Below are positions 48,001 to 55,698 of a stretch of DNA of 64,000 nt, in pieces. The DNA comes from Marinobacter halophilus (GTDB taxonomy: Bacteria; Pseudomonadota; Gammaproteobacteria; Pseudomonadales; Oleiphilaceae). The notes below the pieces were generated by a model that was not told the origin of the DNA, ran no database searches, and saw nothing but the letters and a program-made list of their open reading frames with translations. The translations under genes were made by a program, and so were the position numbers. The stretch is from assembly GCF_003007685.1 (NCBI RefSeq), contig NZ_PXNN01000006.1:1-64000 (forward strand), given 5' to 3'. The first letter of the stretch is position 1, and the number at the start of each line of letters is the position of its first letter.

Positions 48001-50556
48001 GCGAATCAGCTCGATCAAGGTAGACAGCAGCGTAGGCAAGAATAGCACCGATACCACCAGCAGGGTCCACGCCCATATGGGCTCTGGGCTGGCAAACCAT
48101 CCCCCAATCAGTAGGGCAAGCAGTGCCGGCGCCACCAGACTGCGCCGAAGATTGTCGAAAATCTTCCACAGCGACAGCGCTGACAGCGGATTTCTCTGCC
48201 GCCTGGATTGGGCTCCGTCCACGCCGGGTGGCCCCGGCACACGCGGCATTAACCAGCCAGCAAGCTGCCAGTCGCCGCGTATCCAGCGATGGCGACGGCT
48301 GGATTCAATGGCGATGCTGGCCGGCTGTTCCTCGATGAGGTCGACGTCGGTCACCAGGGCTGAGCGCGCGTAGCCACTTTCCAACAGGTCGTGGCTTAGG
48401 ATGAGGTTCTCCGGAAAGCGTCCGTCCACGGCCTGACGAAACGCATCGACGTCGTAGATGCCCTTGCCAATGAACGAGCCTTCCCCGAACACATCCTGAT
48501 AGACATCCGACACTTCTCGCGTGTAGGGGTCAAGACCTGCGTCACCCGCGAACAGCTTGGCAAAGCGCGACTGGCCGGCACTGGTCAGACTGATTGAGGC
48601 GCGTGGTTGGAGTATGGCGTAGCCGTCGACGATGCGGCCTTTGACGGCGTCGTAGACCGGCCGGTTGAGTGGATGTGCAAGGTTGCCGACCAAGGCACGT
48701 GCCGCATCGCGTGGCAGTTGGGTATCGGTATCCAGAGTAATGACGTACCGGATCGAACCCAGGATGGATTGGTCGCCGACGATGCTTGAAAAAGCCGATT
48801 GTGCTTCGCCCCTGAGCAAGGCGTTGAACTGCTCAAGTTTGCCGCGCTTGCGCTCATAGCCCATCCATACCCGTTCAACGTGATTCCATAGCCGCGGTCG
48901 GTGAAAAAGGTAAAAGATGCAGGCGCGATCGTCCTGATAGGTTTTGTTGAGCGCTTCAATCTCAGACCGCGTGTAGGCGAGTAAGGCGGCGTCATCGGGC
49001 AGCGTTTGTTCGGGTGCGTCGTGAAAGTCTGTCAGCAGGGCAAGGTAGAGATTGGGGTCGCGATTGCCGAGATAACGTATCTCCAGGGCTTCGAGCAGTT
49101 GATCGATTTCCTGCCGACTGCCCAGCAGGGTGGGTATAATCACCATGCTCCGGTGTTCGTCGGGGATGCCGTGTGAAAAATCCAGTCGTGGCAACGCACG
49201 TGGAGGCAGCAACAGGGTGACTGTCAGGTTGACCAGCGCAACAGCCAGCGCCGAGAGCCCGACCATGCCGGCGAGCCCAAAAAACCAGGAGCGCCAGTTA
49301 TACGCAGCGAATCCATCAAGCAGATAAAGCATGCCTGCTGTTGTGAGCAGCGTTAGTAACAGAATTGGCCCGAGATACAGGTGCAGGCGGGCAGGGCGGC
49401 TTACCCGCTTTACACGGACTTTCAATGACGGGCGACAGCCGACTGCTTGTTCCAGACACGGCCTGCCTCGATCAATCAGGTAGTAGCCGACATGTGCGCT
49501 GCGGTCGTGCCGGCCCCGTTTTACGGCTGCCGCCTGAGCGAGAACAATGGCTTCGCGTGCTACTGCAATCTCGCCACAGGCACTGCCGCGCGCCACGTCC
49601 TCAATACCATGCCGGTAGTGATCACGGGTGGCGAAATCCTGACCGGCATAGGTGTCTGACGGATCCTCGCACAAGATCTTCTCGACAACACTGAGCGATT
49701 CGACGTAGTGCTTCCAGTCCATGGCGCCGATAAAACGCAGGCTGCCGATGCTGTTAGCGATGGAAATCTGGTTGGCGGCATCGGTGCGACCGGCGGCTTC
49801 CGACAACTTGGTTGCCGTTACACCCTGTTCGAGCAGTTTTTGCTCAACCCAGGTTTGTACGAAGGCCATAGACGGCCCTTGCGCCTGAAGCCGGTCATAG
49901 AACTCCTCTACAAACGGTGCGGTCAGTGGCACATCGGCGTGGGCAAACTCGGCCAGCAACTGAATCAACTGTTTTGGATCGCTTTCGGCGGTGGCAAGCA
50001 TGCGGTCTGCCCACCGTATGGCTGCATCGCGTTCTTCGCGCCGTTGGGCGATACGTACACCCACGCGGCGCAAGTTTTCCAACAGCGCCAGCTGCAGCAT
50101 GATGGGGAAAGCCCACAATTCACCCAGTTTCAGAGGTTCCACCGTCTGGTAGGCGGCGACGAACTGGGTCACGTTGTCGCTGTCGACGCGGCCGTCCATA
50201 TGGGAGATTAACGCCAGCGCGAGATCGTAGATGCGAGGGAAACCGGCCGAGCTGCCATCAGCCAGGCGCGGCAACTGCCGGCTGTAGCCGCGCGGAAGAT
50301 GTCGACGTGCCAGGCTGATCTGCTGCTCGATCAGGTAAAAGTTATCGAGCAGCCAGGCTTCGGTCGGTACGATCCGCTGTCCCGTTGTCGCGGCCGCCGT
50401 GACAACGTCATAGGCCGCCAGCAGCACACGGGCATTGTCTGCCAGGCGTGGCAATAGCTTGTCCGGCTTTTGGCGCGTGTCGATTTGGTGACGGTCCGCA
50501 AGGGTGAGCGCGTGGCGCTTAAGTTGCTCAATGCTGAACAGCTCTGCGCGCAACAA
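42022..50556 (-). CDS. ndvB: Cyclic beta-1,2-glucan synthase
   Basis: A 2844-residue inner-membrane enzyme of NdvB/Cgs type, close to the 2830-2870 of the rhizobial and Brucella proteins. The N-terminal 380 residues are helical. Transmembrane helices lie at about 385-450, 800-850 and 930-980. Between them is the glycosyltransferase domain (about 465-770) with TLDTDTQLP near 610. A glycoamylase-like domain follows (about 1000-1500, ending HHQGMSLLAF), then two beta-sandwich repeats and a C-terminal GH94-like phosphorylase domain with GCGDWNDGMN near 2525. Such enzymes build periplasmic glucans for osmoadaptation. The frame starts at TTG 50556. An ATC at 50619, 8 bp after AAGGAG, is in frame and may be the true or mutated start. 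Confidence 0.92.
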   Translation of the reverse strand: MLRAELFSIEQLKRHALTLADRHQIDTRQKPDKLLPRLADNARVLLAAYDVVTAAATTGQRIVPTEAWLLDNFYLIEQQISLARRHLPRGYSRQLPRLADGSSAGFPRIYDLALALISHMDGRVDSDNVTQFVAAYQTVEPLKLGELWAFPIMLQLALLENLRRVGVRIAQRREERDAAIRWADRMLATAESDPKQLIQLLAEFAHADVPLTAPFVEEFYDRLQAQGPSMAFVQTWVEQKLLEQGVTATKLSEAAGRTDAANQISIANSIGSLRFIGAMDWKHYVESLSVVEKILCEDPSDTYAGQDFATRDHYRHGIEDVARGSACGEIAVAREAIVLAQAAAVKRGRHDRSAHVGYYLIDRGRPCLEQAVGCRPSLKVRVKRVSRPARLHLYLGPILLLTLLTTAGMLYLLDGFAAYNWRSWFFGLAGMVGLSALAVALVNLTVTLLLPPRALPRLDFSHGIPDEHRSMVIIPTLLGSRQEIDQLLEALEIRYLGNRDPNLYLALLTDFHDAPEQTLPDDAALLAYTRSEIEALNKTYQDDRACIFYLFHRPRLWNHVERVWMGYERKRGKLEQFNALLRGEAQSAFSSIVGDQSILGSIRYVITLDTDTQLPRDAARALVGNLAHPLNRPVYDAVKGRIVDGYAILQPRASISLTSAGQSRFAKLFAGDAGLDPYTREVSDVYQDVFGEGSFIGKGIYDVDAFRQAVDGRFPENLILSHDLLESGYARSALVTDVDLIEEQPASIAIESSRRHRWIRGDWQLAGWLMPRVPGPPGVDGAQSRRQRNPLSALSLWKIFDNLRRSLVAPALLALLIGGWFASPEPIWAWTLLVVSVLFLPTLLSTLIELIRKPEQCDWLVHLNRTGTSAGRPITLALLALAFLPYDTRISLGAILRSGARLPFTQRGLLLWQLPGYARRNASRSLADYFREMWIAPALALALSAAFVAAGSQSAVWLIAAPFLVLWLVAPAIGWWISRPLVDPSPGLSVDQQAFLRISARRTWRYFADFVGSDDNWLPPDNFQTYPAPTIASRTSPTNIGMSLLADLAAVDFGYLTVGECLQRINNTLTTMEKLERYRGHLFNWYDTRTLQPLPPQYVSSVDSGNLAGSLLTLQAGLAELKSQPVLSANALQGLQDTLQVLAEQLPGFPVPERTENIRVLQDTLRALTLEGPPQTLAAAYQALDKIAHTGGALLASLPVNGDADEERVYWAKAFDHQMHALRDELRFLVPESWQGSGLPTRVELAGMQSAGAQSQLDLIDELMDRCRHMAEMDFEFLYDVSSGLLNIGYDVSERRRDPACYDLLASEARLASFLLIAQGQVPQKHWFALGRLLTSHGGAVSLISWSGSMFEYLMPQLIMPSYANTLLEQTCKAAVSRQIEYGRQRAVPWGISESCYNATDFDQVYQYRAFGVPGLGFKRGLGDDLVIAPYASALALMVMPREACRNLQALAEQGFLGAYGFYEAIDYTPTRVPRGKLNAIVETFMAHHQGMSLLAFAHVLLDQPMQRRFMSDPLVRATELLLQERVPKRGDTLQPHAAEVSAAARPPSADVGAIMRVFTDPDTRVPEVHLLSNGHYHVMATHAGGGTSRWRDLAITRWREDATSDDWGTFIYLRDRDNGDYWSTAHQPTLRPADYYEAIFVQARAEYRRRDHAIEAHTEISVSPEDNVEIRRVTLTNQSSRARHIEVTSFAEVVLAPLTADLAHRSFSNLFVQTEILPEQQAILCTRRPRTPGEQVPWMFHLLAAPGSVACQPTYETDRARFIGRGRTVANPVVLDSKGDTSLLSNTQGAVLDPIVAIRSTLTLPPDESASVQIISGVADTRDAALALIEKYCDRHFVERAFEMAWFQSQEVLRHLNATEADAQIFGRLASSVIYGNALRRAAPSIIARNQLGQSGLWRFAISGDLPIVLLLIGDVNRIGLVKQVMQAHAYWRMKGLAADLVIINEGFSGYRAVLQDLIMGLVNAGPEAQVIDRPGGIFVRRAEELSEDERVLLQTVSRIVFSDTAETLIEQVDRRVSPKRASDLLEPSQQPGAEPPVPLAPRERIFSNGLGGFTPDGHEYVITLEPGQTTPAPWANVIASPHIGTVVSESGSAYTWVENAHEFRLTPWHNDPVSDSSGEALYIRDEETGAFWSPTPLPARGRSGYVCRHGFGYSVFEHVEADIASELFTYVAMDAPVKFVVVKLRNQSKRGRSLSLTGFWELVLGEWRHANLMHIVTEVDLHTGALFARNAYGRECANRMVFAQASERNQSVSGNRTEFIGRNGALANPAAMRRKRLSGRTGAGLDPCAAIQTRIELDAGQEREIVFIFGAADNADQARHYIQQLGGHAGARQVLEAVWEHWNRTLGAVNVDTPDVALNVLANGWLVYQTLSCRLWGRSGYYQSGGAYGFRDQLQDTMALTHTTPWLARQQLIRHAGRQFLKGDVQHWWHPPNGQGVRTHFSDDYLWLPYATCRYVKATGDTAVLDESIHFLEGRELYAEEEAYYDQPQRSPEAASLYEHCVRALKYGLRFGPHQLPLMGCGDWNDGMNLVGKDGRGESVWLAWFLVENLELFAELARDRNDQEFAALCGAQSAQLRSNIEAQAWDGGWYRRAWFDDGTPLGSRSNDECQIDSISQSWSVISKSGDPQRARQAMMAVDQRLVRRDKQIIQLLDPPFDKSDLEPGYIKGYIPGVRENGGQYTHAAIWTTMAFAMLGDTERAWEFFAMLNPVNHGSSSEAIERYKVEPYVMCADIYGVSPHTGRGGWTWYTGAAGWMYRLTVETLLGLQLEGNHLRIAPCVPADWEGYKIHYRFGDTVYHITLKRTGESSAQVTRVSVDGTVRPDTRIPLTDDRQEHFVEVDFG

Positions 50557-50824
50557 CTCGGTGTCCCGGTCATGGCGCAGTTCATTCCGTGTCCGTGCCG
50601 AAAACCTGAATGCTTTGATGGCAATTGCTCCTTGCTAACCCGCAAACAGTACTGATCTTCATACCGGCAAGCGGAGCTGTCTGTGCGATACCGAACGTTC
50701 ACTAAGTTAGACACCGCACCGACCCGGCCTCAGTCTTTCCCTATTCTGGCTTCGTGCCTGTTGTCTATCTGAGTTCAGGGCAACAGGCAGCACCCGAACG
50801 GAATACTCATCTGGAGATAAGCTC

Positions 50825-50986
50825 ATGAACAAGAATCCTGCCAAAGGTAATTCAAATGAAGAAACCAGAAAATCCAAGGAGGATGCCGACAAGAAGACCG
50901 ATGAGGAAAATACGAAAAACAAGGATAAAGCCGGCAAAAGCGGTGACAAGGATGGCACCGTGTTAGGAGAGATCAATGACGACTAA
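50825..50986 (+). CDS. Small Lys/Glu/Asp-rich protein, unknown
   Basis: A 53-residue, highly charged protein from ATG 50825, with CTGGAGATAAGCTC upstream as a good ribosome site. It is almost entirely Lys, Glu, Asp, Asn, Ser and Gly (KSKEDADKKTDEENTKNKDK), so probably disordered. I know no function; hydrophilin-like stress protection is conceivable. Its last 11 bp overlap the DUF3185 gene in another frame, so the two are translated from one message. Confidence 0.55.
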   Translation: MNKNPAKGNSNEETRKSKEDADKKTDEENTKNKDKAGKSGDKDGTVLGEINDD

Positions 50987-51191
50987 TCGAACCTTGGCCC
51001 TCGTCTTGTTGGTGGTGGGCGCCATCCTGCTTTTCTTTGCTTATCAGGCATCCCAAAGCTTGGGTGATCAGGTGACCGAAGCCGTTACGGGTCGCTTTAC
51101 CGACTCCACCACCTGGTTTCTGATCCTTGGCGCGACTGCTGCCGTGGCGGGTGTCGGGCTGTTGTTGTTCGGTAAGTCTGCGCGCAGATAA
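50976..51191 (+). CDS. DUF3185 family membrane protein
   Basis: A 71-residue protein with two transmembrane helices (LALVLLVVGAILLFFAYQAS at about 7-26, and TWFLILGATAAVAGVGLLLF at about 46-65). The loop ASQSLGDQVTEAVTGRFTDSTTW matches the DUF3185 family pattern. Function is unknown. TTAGGAGAG upstream, within the preceding gene, serves as ribosome site. Confidence 0.87.
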   Translation: MTTNRTLALVLLVVGAILLFFAYQASQSLGDQVTEAVTGRFTDSTTWFLILGATAAVAGVGLLLFGKSARR

Positions 51192-51540
51192 CTCCGGAAC
51201 CCGCAATGCCGGACGATATACAGGAACCGCGGGATACTGGGGCCAAGGTTGCCGGTTCGCAACCGGAGCCCTTCCGTCTGGTCAAGCGATTGTTCAACAT
51301 GGTTGATCTTCGCTTGTTTCGCCACACCGCGGTTCTGCTGCCCCCATTTTCTGGCCAAAGTAATGTTGCTGCTCGCCTTGAGCAATGGCAACGCACCCAG
51401 CCCATATCGAAACAACATCTGCCTGCTCGATAATGACCCGGGATTTAATACCATCACTTGCGACTGCAGCCGTTGAGACCTGCCGTTATTGGTGTATAAA
51501 CTGAGTCTTGTCCAGATTCTTTTGATTAACGGAGCAGTTG
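51192..51540. other. Gap with a doubtful 75-codon frame
   Basis: An open frame of 75 codons (51206-51433, + strand, MPDDIQEPRDTGAKVAGSQP) starts 14 bp after the DUF3185 stop with only CCGGAA upstream. I recognise no family, and it may be a relic or chance frame. Further right, TTGAGA (51474-51479) and TATAAA (51495-51500), 15 bp apart, may be the promoter of yghU. Confidence 0.3.
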
Positions 51541-52413
51541 ATGAGCGACCCTACCTATACCCCACCTAAAGTGTGGACGTGGAACCCGGAAAGCGGTAAC
51601 AAGTTTGCCAGTATCAACCGCCCGGTTGCCGGCCCCACCCACGACAAGGAGCTCCCGGTCGGTGAGCATCCGTTCCAGCTGTATTCTCTGGCTACGCCCA
51701 ATGGGGTGAAGGCCACGATCCTGTTTGAAGAATTGTTAGAGCTGGGCATCCGGGAAGCGGAATACGACGCCTGGCTGATCGACATCATGAACGGTGATCA
51801 GTTCGGCAGCGGCTTTGTTAACGTGAACCCTAACTCCAAAATCCCGGCCATGCTGGACCGCAGTGTGGACCCGGGGGTCCGGGTGTTCGAGTCGGGCTCG
51901 ATTCTCCTGTATCTGGCTGAGAAGTTCGGCGAGTTTCTGCCGAGCGAACCCGCCAAGCGAGCGGAAACCCTGAACTGGCTGTTCTGGCAGATGGGGAGTG
52001 CGCCATTCCTGGGCGGTGGCTTCGGTCACTTCTTTGCTTATGCGCCGGAAAAATATGAGTACCCGATCAATCGCTATGCCATGGAAGTGAAGCGGCAGCT
52101 GGATGTTCTGAATCGTCAGTTGGCCGATAACCGCTACATTGCCGGTGACGACTACACTATTGCCGACATGGCGATCTGGCCTTGGTATGGGGCGCTGGTC
52201 AAAAACATGGTGTACGAGGCTGCTGAATTCCTCGAAGCTCACAGCTACACGAATGTGCTGCGTTGGACGGATGAGCTTGCCCAGCGCCCTGCAGTCAAGC
52301 GCGGTCGGATGGTGAACAAAGCCTGGGGTGATCTGTCGTCCCAGTTGCATGAGCGCCATGATGCCAGTGATTTTGATATACGCACCCAGGACAAGCTGGA
52401 AGACAGCAACTAA
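51541..52413 (+). CDS. yghU: YghU-type glutathione S-transferase
   Basis: A 290-residue enzyme from ATG 51541 (CGGAGC upstream). It belongs to the nu-class glutathione transferases, which reduce disulfide bonds and peroxides using two glutathiones. The N-terminal YTPPKVWTWNPESGNKFASINRP and PVGEHPFQLYSLATPNGVKATILFEEL are characteristic of YghU/Ure2p-like proteins, and FESGSILLYLAEKFG is the glutathione-binding ESxAI-type motif. The C-terminal helical domain has DDYTIADMAIWPW. The neighbouring Lon-like gene starts 10 bp downstream, so the two may share a transcript. Confidence 0.92.
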   Translation: MSDPTYTPPKVWTWNPESGNKFASINRPVAGPTHDKELPVGEHPFQLYSLATPNGVKATILFEELLELGIREAEYDAWLIDIMNGDQFGSGFVNVNPNSKIPAMLDRSVDPGVRVFESGSILLYLAEKFGEFLPSEPAKRAETLNWLFWQMGSAPFLGGGFGHFFAYAPEKYEYPINRYAMEVKRQLDVLNRQLADNRYIAGDDYTIADMAIWPWYGALVKNMVYEAAEFLEAHSYTNVLRWTDELAQRPAVKRGRMVNKAWGDLSSQLHERHDASDFDIRTQDKLEDSN

Positions 52414-52422
52414 GGAGCACTA

Positions 52423-54834
52423 ATGGCGGTACCTGCGGCGTTAACCGAGGGCCAGATCTACCACCGCTGCCCGATGGACAAGCTGGATTTTGAGACGACG
52501 GCAGCCCTGGCAGACCTGGAACTTCCGTTTGGACAGGATCGCATGCTCAGGGCCCTGGAGTTTGGCGCCAGCATACAAGCCAGTGGTTTCAATCTGTTTG
52601 TGCTGGGGCCGTCCGGCGCCGGCAAGCATAAGCTGGTAAAGCAGTTTCTGGCCAATCATGCCGCAGGAAAGCCGGTGCCGTCGGACTGGTGCCACGTGTT
52701 TAACTTTCAGCAGTCGGACAAGCCCGAGGCGATCAGGCTTCCACCGGGTGAGGGCCAGGCGCTGAAGAGTGACATGAGCGGTTTGGCCAATGAGCTGAAA
52801 ACCGCCATTCCGGCCACCTTTGAAAGCGAGGAATATCAGGCTCGTATCCAGGAGTTGCAGGAAGAGGTCACCCGGCGCCAGCAAAAAGGTTTGTCCGCGA
52901 TCCAGGAGGAAGCCAGCGCCAACAACATAGCAATGCTGACCACTCCCGCCGGTTTTACCTTTGCACCCATGCGCAACGGTGAGGTGATTGAGCCGGAGGA
53001 GTACAAAAAGTTCTCCGATAAAGAAAAAGAACTGGTCGAATCCAAGGTGGAGGATCTCCAGAAAGAGCTCCAGCAGGCCATTCAGCAGGTGCCGCGCCTT
53101 CGCAAAGAAGTGCGCGAGCGAATCCATGAACTCAACGAAGAAATGGTGCAGCTTACGCTCGGCGGCCCCATCGGTGAATTGCGTGAAAAGTGGTCTCATT
53201 TGCCAGCCGTGGTCGCCTATCTCGATGCTGTGCGCGAGGATGTGGTTGAGCACGCCGAAGCCTTTCAGGACAATGAGAACGGCGCACCGGCCGGGCTGCT
53301 GAACCGGTATCGGGTTAACTTGTTGGTGGATAACGCCGACACTCGGGGCGCCCCGGTGGTTTATGAAGACCTTCCTAACCACCAGCACCTGACCGGGCAA
53401 ATCGAGCACCGGGCGCACCAGGGCAATTTGTACACCGATTTCACCCTGATCCGCGCTGGTTCATTGCATCGTGCCAACGGCGGCTACCTGATTCTGGACG
53501 CCCGCCGTATTCTGACCCAGCCGATGGCCTGGGAGAGCCTGAAACGTATTCTGTTCTCCGGCAAAATCCGGATTGAATCCCTGGAGAGGCTGTATGGCCT
53601 GGCCACCACTGTCAGTCAGCAGCCGGAGCCCATTCCCCTGAATGTGAAAGTGGTCCTGCTCGGCGACCGGATGCTGTATTACCTGCTATCCCATTACGAT
53701 CCGGACTTCCTCGATCTGTTCAAGGTTGAGGCGGATTTCGAGGATGATCTGGACCGGGACGACAAAAGCTATCAATTGTATGCCCGGATGATTGCCACCA
53801 TGGCCCGGTCATCCGCTGTCAAAGCTCTGGATCGCGCTGCTGTTGCCAGGCTGATCGAGCATGCCAGCCGGCTGGCCAGTGATCAGAAAAAACTGACCGC
53901 CCACGACCGAGTGCTCAAAGATCTGCTCGCCGAGGCAGACCATTGGGCCACTGCGTCGGGCAGTGAGCGCATCGAGACCTGTCACATCCAGCAAGCCATT
54001 GATGAAAGGGAGTATCGCGCCAGTCGAATCCGTGAGCGCAGCCTGGATCAGATTCGCCGGGGCGTAATGATGATTGCCACCGACGGGGAGCAGGCAGGCC
54101 AGGTGAACGGCCTGTCGGTTCTGCAGATTGGTGCCACCCGATTCGGCCAACCTACCCGCATCACGGCGACTGCGCGGCCCGGCAAGGGCCAGGTGGTGGA
54201 TATTGAGCGCGAGGCAAAACTGGGCGGGCCGATTCACGGCAAGGCAGTGATGATTCTGTCCCGGTTTCTGGCCAGCCGTTACGCGCCCATGGGCGAGCTA
54301 TCGCTGTCTGCCAGCCTGGCGTTCGAGCAGTCCTATGGCGGCGTGGAGGGGGATTCTGCCTCCGTCGCAGAAACCTGCGTTTTGTTATCCGCCATCACCG
54401 GCGTTCCGTTGAAGCAATCGCTGGCGGTGACCGGGTCGATGAACCAGCTCGGCGAAGTCCAGGCAGTCGGTGGTGTTAATGAAAAAATTGAAGGCTTCTT
54501 CAATGTCTGCAAACAGGCCGGAGGCGTCAACGGCCAGGGCGCCTTGCTACCAGCCAGCAACGTTGAACACCTGATGCTCAATGAAGAAGTTCGAGGCGCG
54601 GTGCGGCAGGGGCGTTTCGCCATCTATCCGATCACCCGGATTGACCAGGCCATTGAACTGATGACCGGTATGGTGGCTGGTGAGCGAGGTGCGGATGGCA
54701 ACTTCCCGGAGAACAGCTTCAACCGGCGGGTGGCGGAGCGGCTGGCGGAGTTTACAGAGATCGGCAAAAAGAGGGATGCCGACCAGGGCAACGGCAACGG
54801 AGACAAAAATGGCGACAGCAACGTTAACGGCTGA
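52423..54834 (+). CDS. Lon-family ATP-dependent protease, AsrA-like
   Basis: An 803-residue protease of the LonB-like group. Walker A is GPSGAGKH at residues 62-69, with His in place of the usual Thr/Ser. A long insertion of coiled-coil type follows (about 125-250, EYQARIQELQEEVTRRQQKG). The ATPase core resumes with GGYLILDARRIL. The proteolytic dyad is S645 (EGDSASVAE) and K688 (GGVNEKIEGF), 43 residues apart as in Lon. Its closest known counterpart is AsrA of Pseudomonas, linked to aminoglycoside and heat stress (assignment by family resemblance). ATG 52423 follows AAGGAGC. The USP-like gene overlaps its end by 26 bp. Confidence 0.9.
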   Translation: MAVPAALTEGQIYHRCPMDKLDFETTAALADLELPFGQDRMLRALEFGASIQASGFNLFVLGPSGAGKHKLVKQFLANHAAGKPVPSDWCHVFNFQQSDKPEAIRLPPGEGQALKSDMSGLANELKTAIPATFESEEYQARIQELQEEVTRRQQKGLSAIQEEASANNIAMLTTPAGFTFAPMRNGEVIEPEEYKKFSDKEKELVESKVEDLQKELQQAIQQVPRLRKEVRERIHELNEEMVQLTLGGPIGELREKWSHLPAVVAYLDAVREDVVEHAEAFQDNENGAPAGLLNRYRVNLLVDNADTRGAPVVYEDLPNHQHLTGQIEHRAHQGNLYTDFTLIRAGSLHRANGGYLILDARRILTQPMAWESLKRILFSGKIRIESLERLYGLATTVSQQPEPIPLNVKVVLLGDRMLYYLLSHYDPDFLDLFKVEADFEDDLDRDDKSYQLYARMIATMARSSAVKALDRAAVARLIEHASRLASDQKKLTAHDRVLKDLLAEADHWATASGSERIETCHIQQAIDEREYRASRIRERSLDQIRRGVMMIATDGEQAGQVNGLSVLQIGATRFGQPTRITATARPGKGQVVDIEREAKLGGPIHGKAVMILSRFLASRYAPMGELSLSASLAFEQSYGGVEGDSASVAETCVLLSAITGVPLKQSLAVTGSMNQLGEVQAVGGVNEKIEGFFNVCKQAGGVNGQGALLPASNVEHLMLNEEVRGAVRQGRFAIYPITRIDQAIELMTGMVAGERGADGNFPENSFNRRVAERLAEFTEIGKKRDADQGNGNGDKNGDSNVNG

Positions 54835-55684
54835 CGGCCAGCAGCCCGTGAAGGGTTCTGGCCGCGTGCTGATTTTGTTGGATGGATCAGGCCCAAGCCT
54901 GGCAGCCCTGCAAGCCGCTGCGGAAATTGCCGTTACCCGCAATGCCGAAGTGCTTGGTATCTTTGTGGAGGAAGTCAATCTGTTGCGCAGCGCCGGCTAT
55001 GGCTTTGCCCGCGAGGTCGGTGGCAGCTCCGGACTGGTCCGGCCGCTGCAAATCGATGTTCTGGAGTCAAGGACGCGGATGTTGGCCGAGCAGGCCCGGT
55101 GTTCTCTGGAACAGGTTATGACGAGCCACGGTCTTGTTCAGGCGCTGAAACTTTGTCGTGGCCGGGTGGTGGAAGAAGTACTGAACCTGGTGGGCCCAGA
55201 GGATCTGGTGGTCATGGGCCGGGTGGGTTGGTCCGGTATTCCCGGTGCCAGGCTCGGCTCCACTGCCCGGGTTCTGGTGCGTCAGGCGCCGGGGGATGTG
55301 CTGTTATGGTCGGAGCCCCACCCGCGCAGGCAGAATCGTGTGGTAATATTGTTGAACCACGATCAGGGCGCCAATCACCGGGCTGTCCAAGTGGGCGCGG
55401 CATTGGCCCGTAACAACCACCAACCGTTGACGGTGCTGATCCGAGCGGATGCCAGCGGGGATCAAGCCGTCACTGGAGGTTTATTGGCTTACCTCCAGGG
55501 TGAAGGTGTTGGGGCGGCAAAAGTAAGATGGTTGCCGATGGGCAGTGCGGAGTCGGTGGTAAGAGTCATACGGGAAGAGGGCGCTACCCAGTTGGTGGTG
55601 AGCCGGCAATCCAGTTTGTTGGCTGAGCAGGGCGCGGACGTCCTGCTGATAGAGACAAATCTTCCCGTTACCGTAACCTCCTGA
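54809..55684 (+). CDS. Universal-stress-like protein
   Basis: A 291-residue protein from ATG 54809, with CGGAGAC upstream. The overlap of 26 bp with the protease gene implies coupled expression. Two alpha/beta halves are visible, starting RVLILLDGSGPSLAALQAAAEIA (about 19-41) and RVVILLNHDQGANHRAVQVGAALA (about 173-196), which suggests tandem USP-like domains. The ATP-binding glycine motif is not clear. Function is unknown, and a role as accessory factor to the Lon-like protease is inference from the overlap. Confidence 0.7.
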   Translation: MATATLTADGQQPVKGSGRVLILLDGSGPSLAALQAAAEIAVTRNAEVLGIFVEEVNLLRSAGYGFAREVGGSSGLVRPLQIDVLESRTRMLAEQARCSLEQVMTSHGLVQALKLCRGRVVEEVLNLVGPEDLVVMGRVGWSGIPGARLGSTARVLVRQAPGDVLLWSEPHPRRQNRVVILLNHDQGANHRAVQVGAALARNNHQPLTVLIRADASGDQAVTGGLLAYLQGEGVGAAKVRWLPMGSAESVVRVIREEGATQLVVSRQSSLLAEQGADVLLIETNLPVTVTS

Positions 55685-55698
55685 CACTCCCTGGGTGT

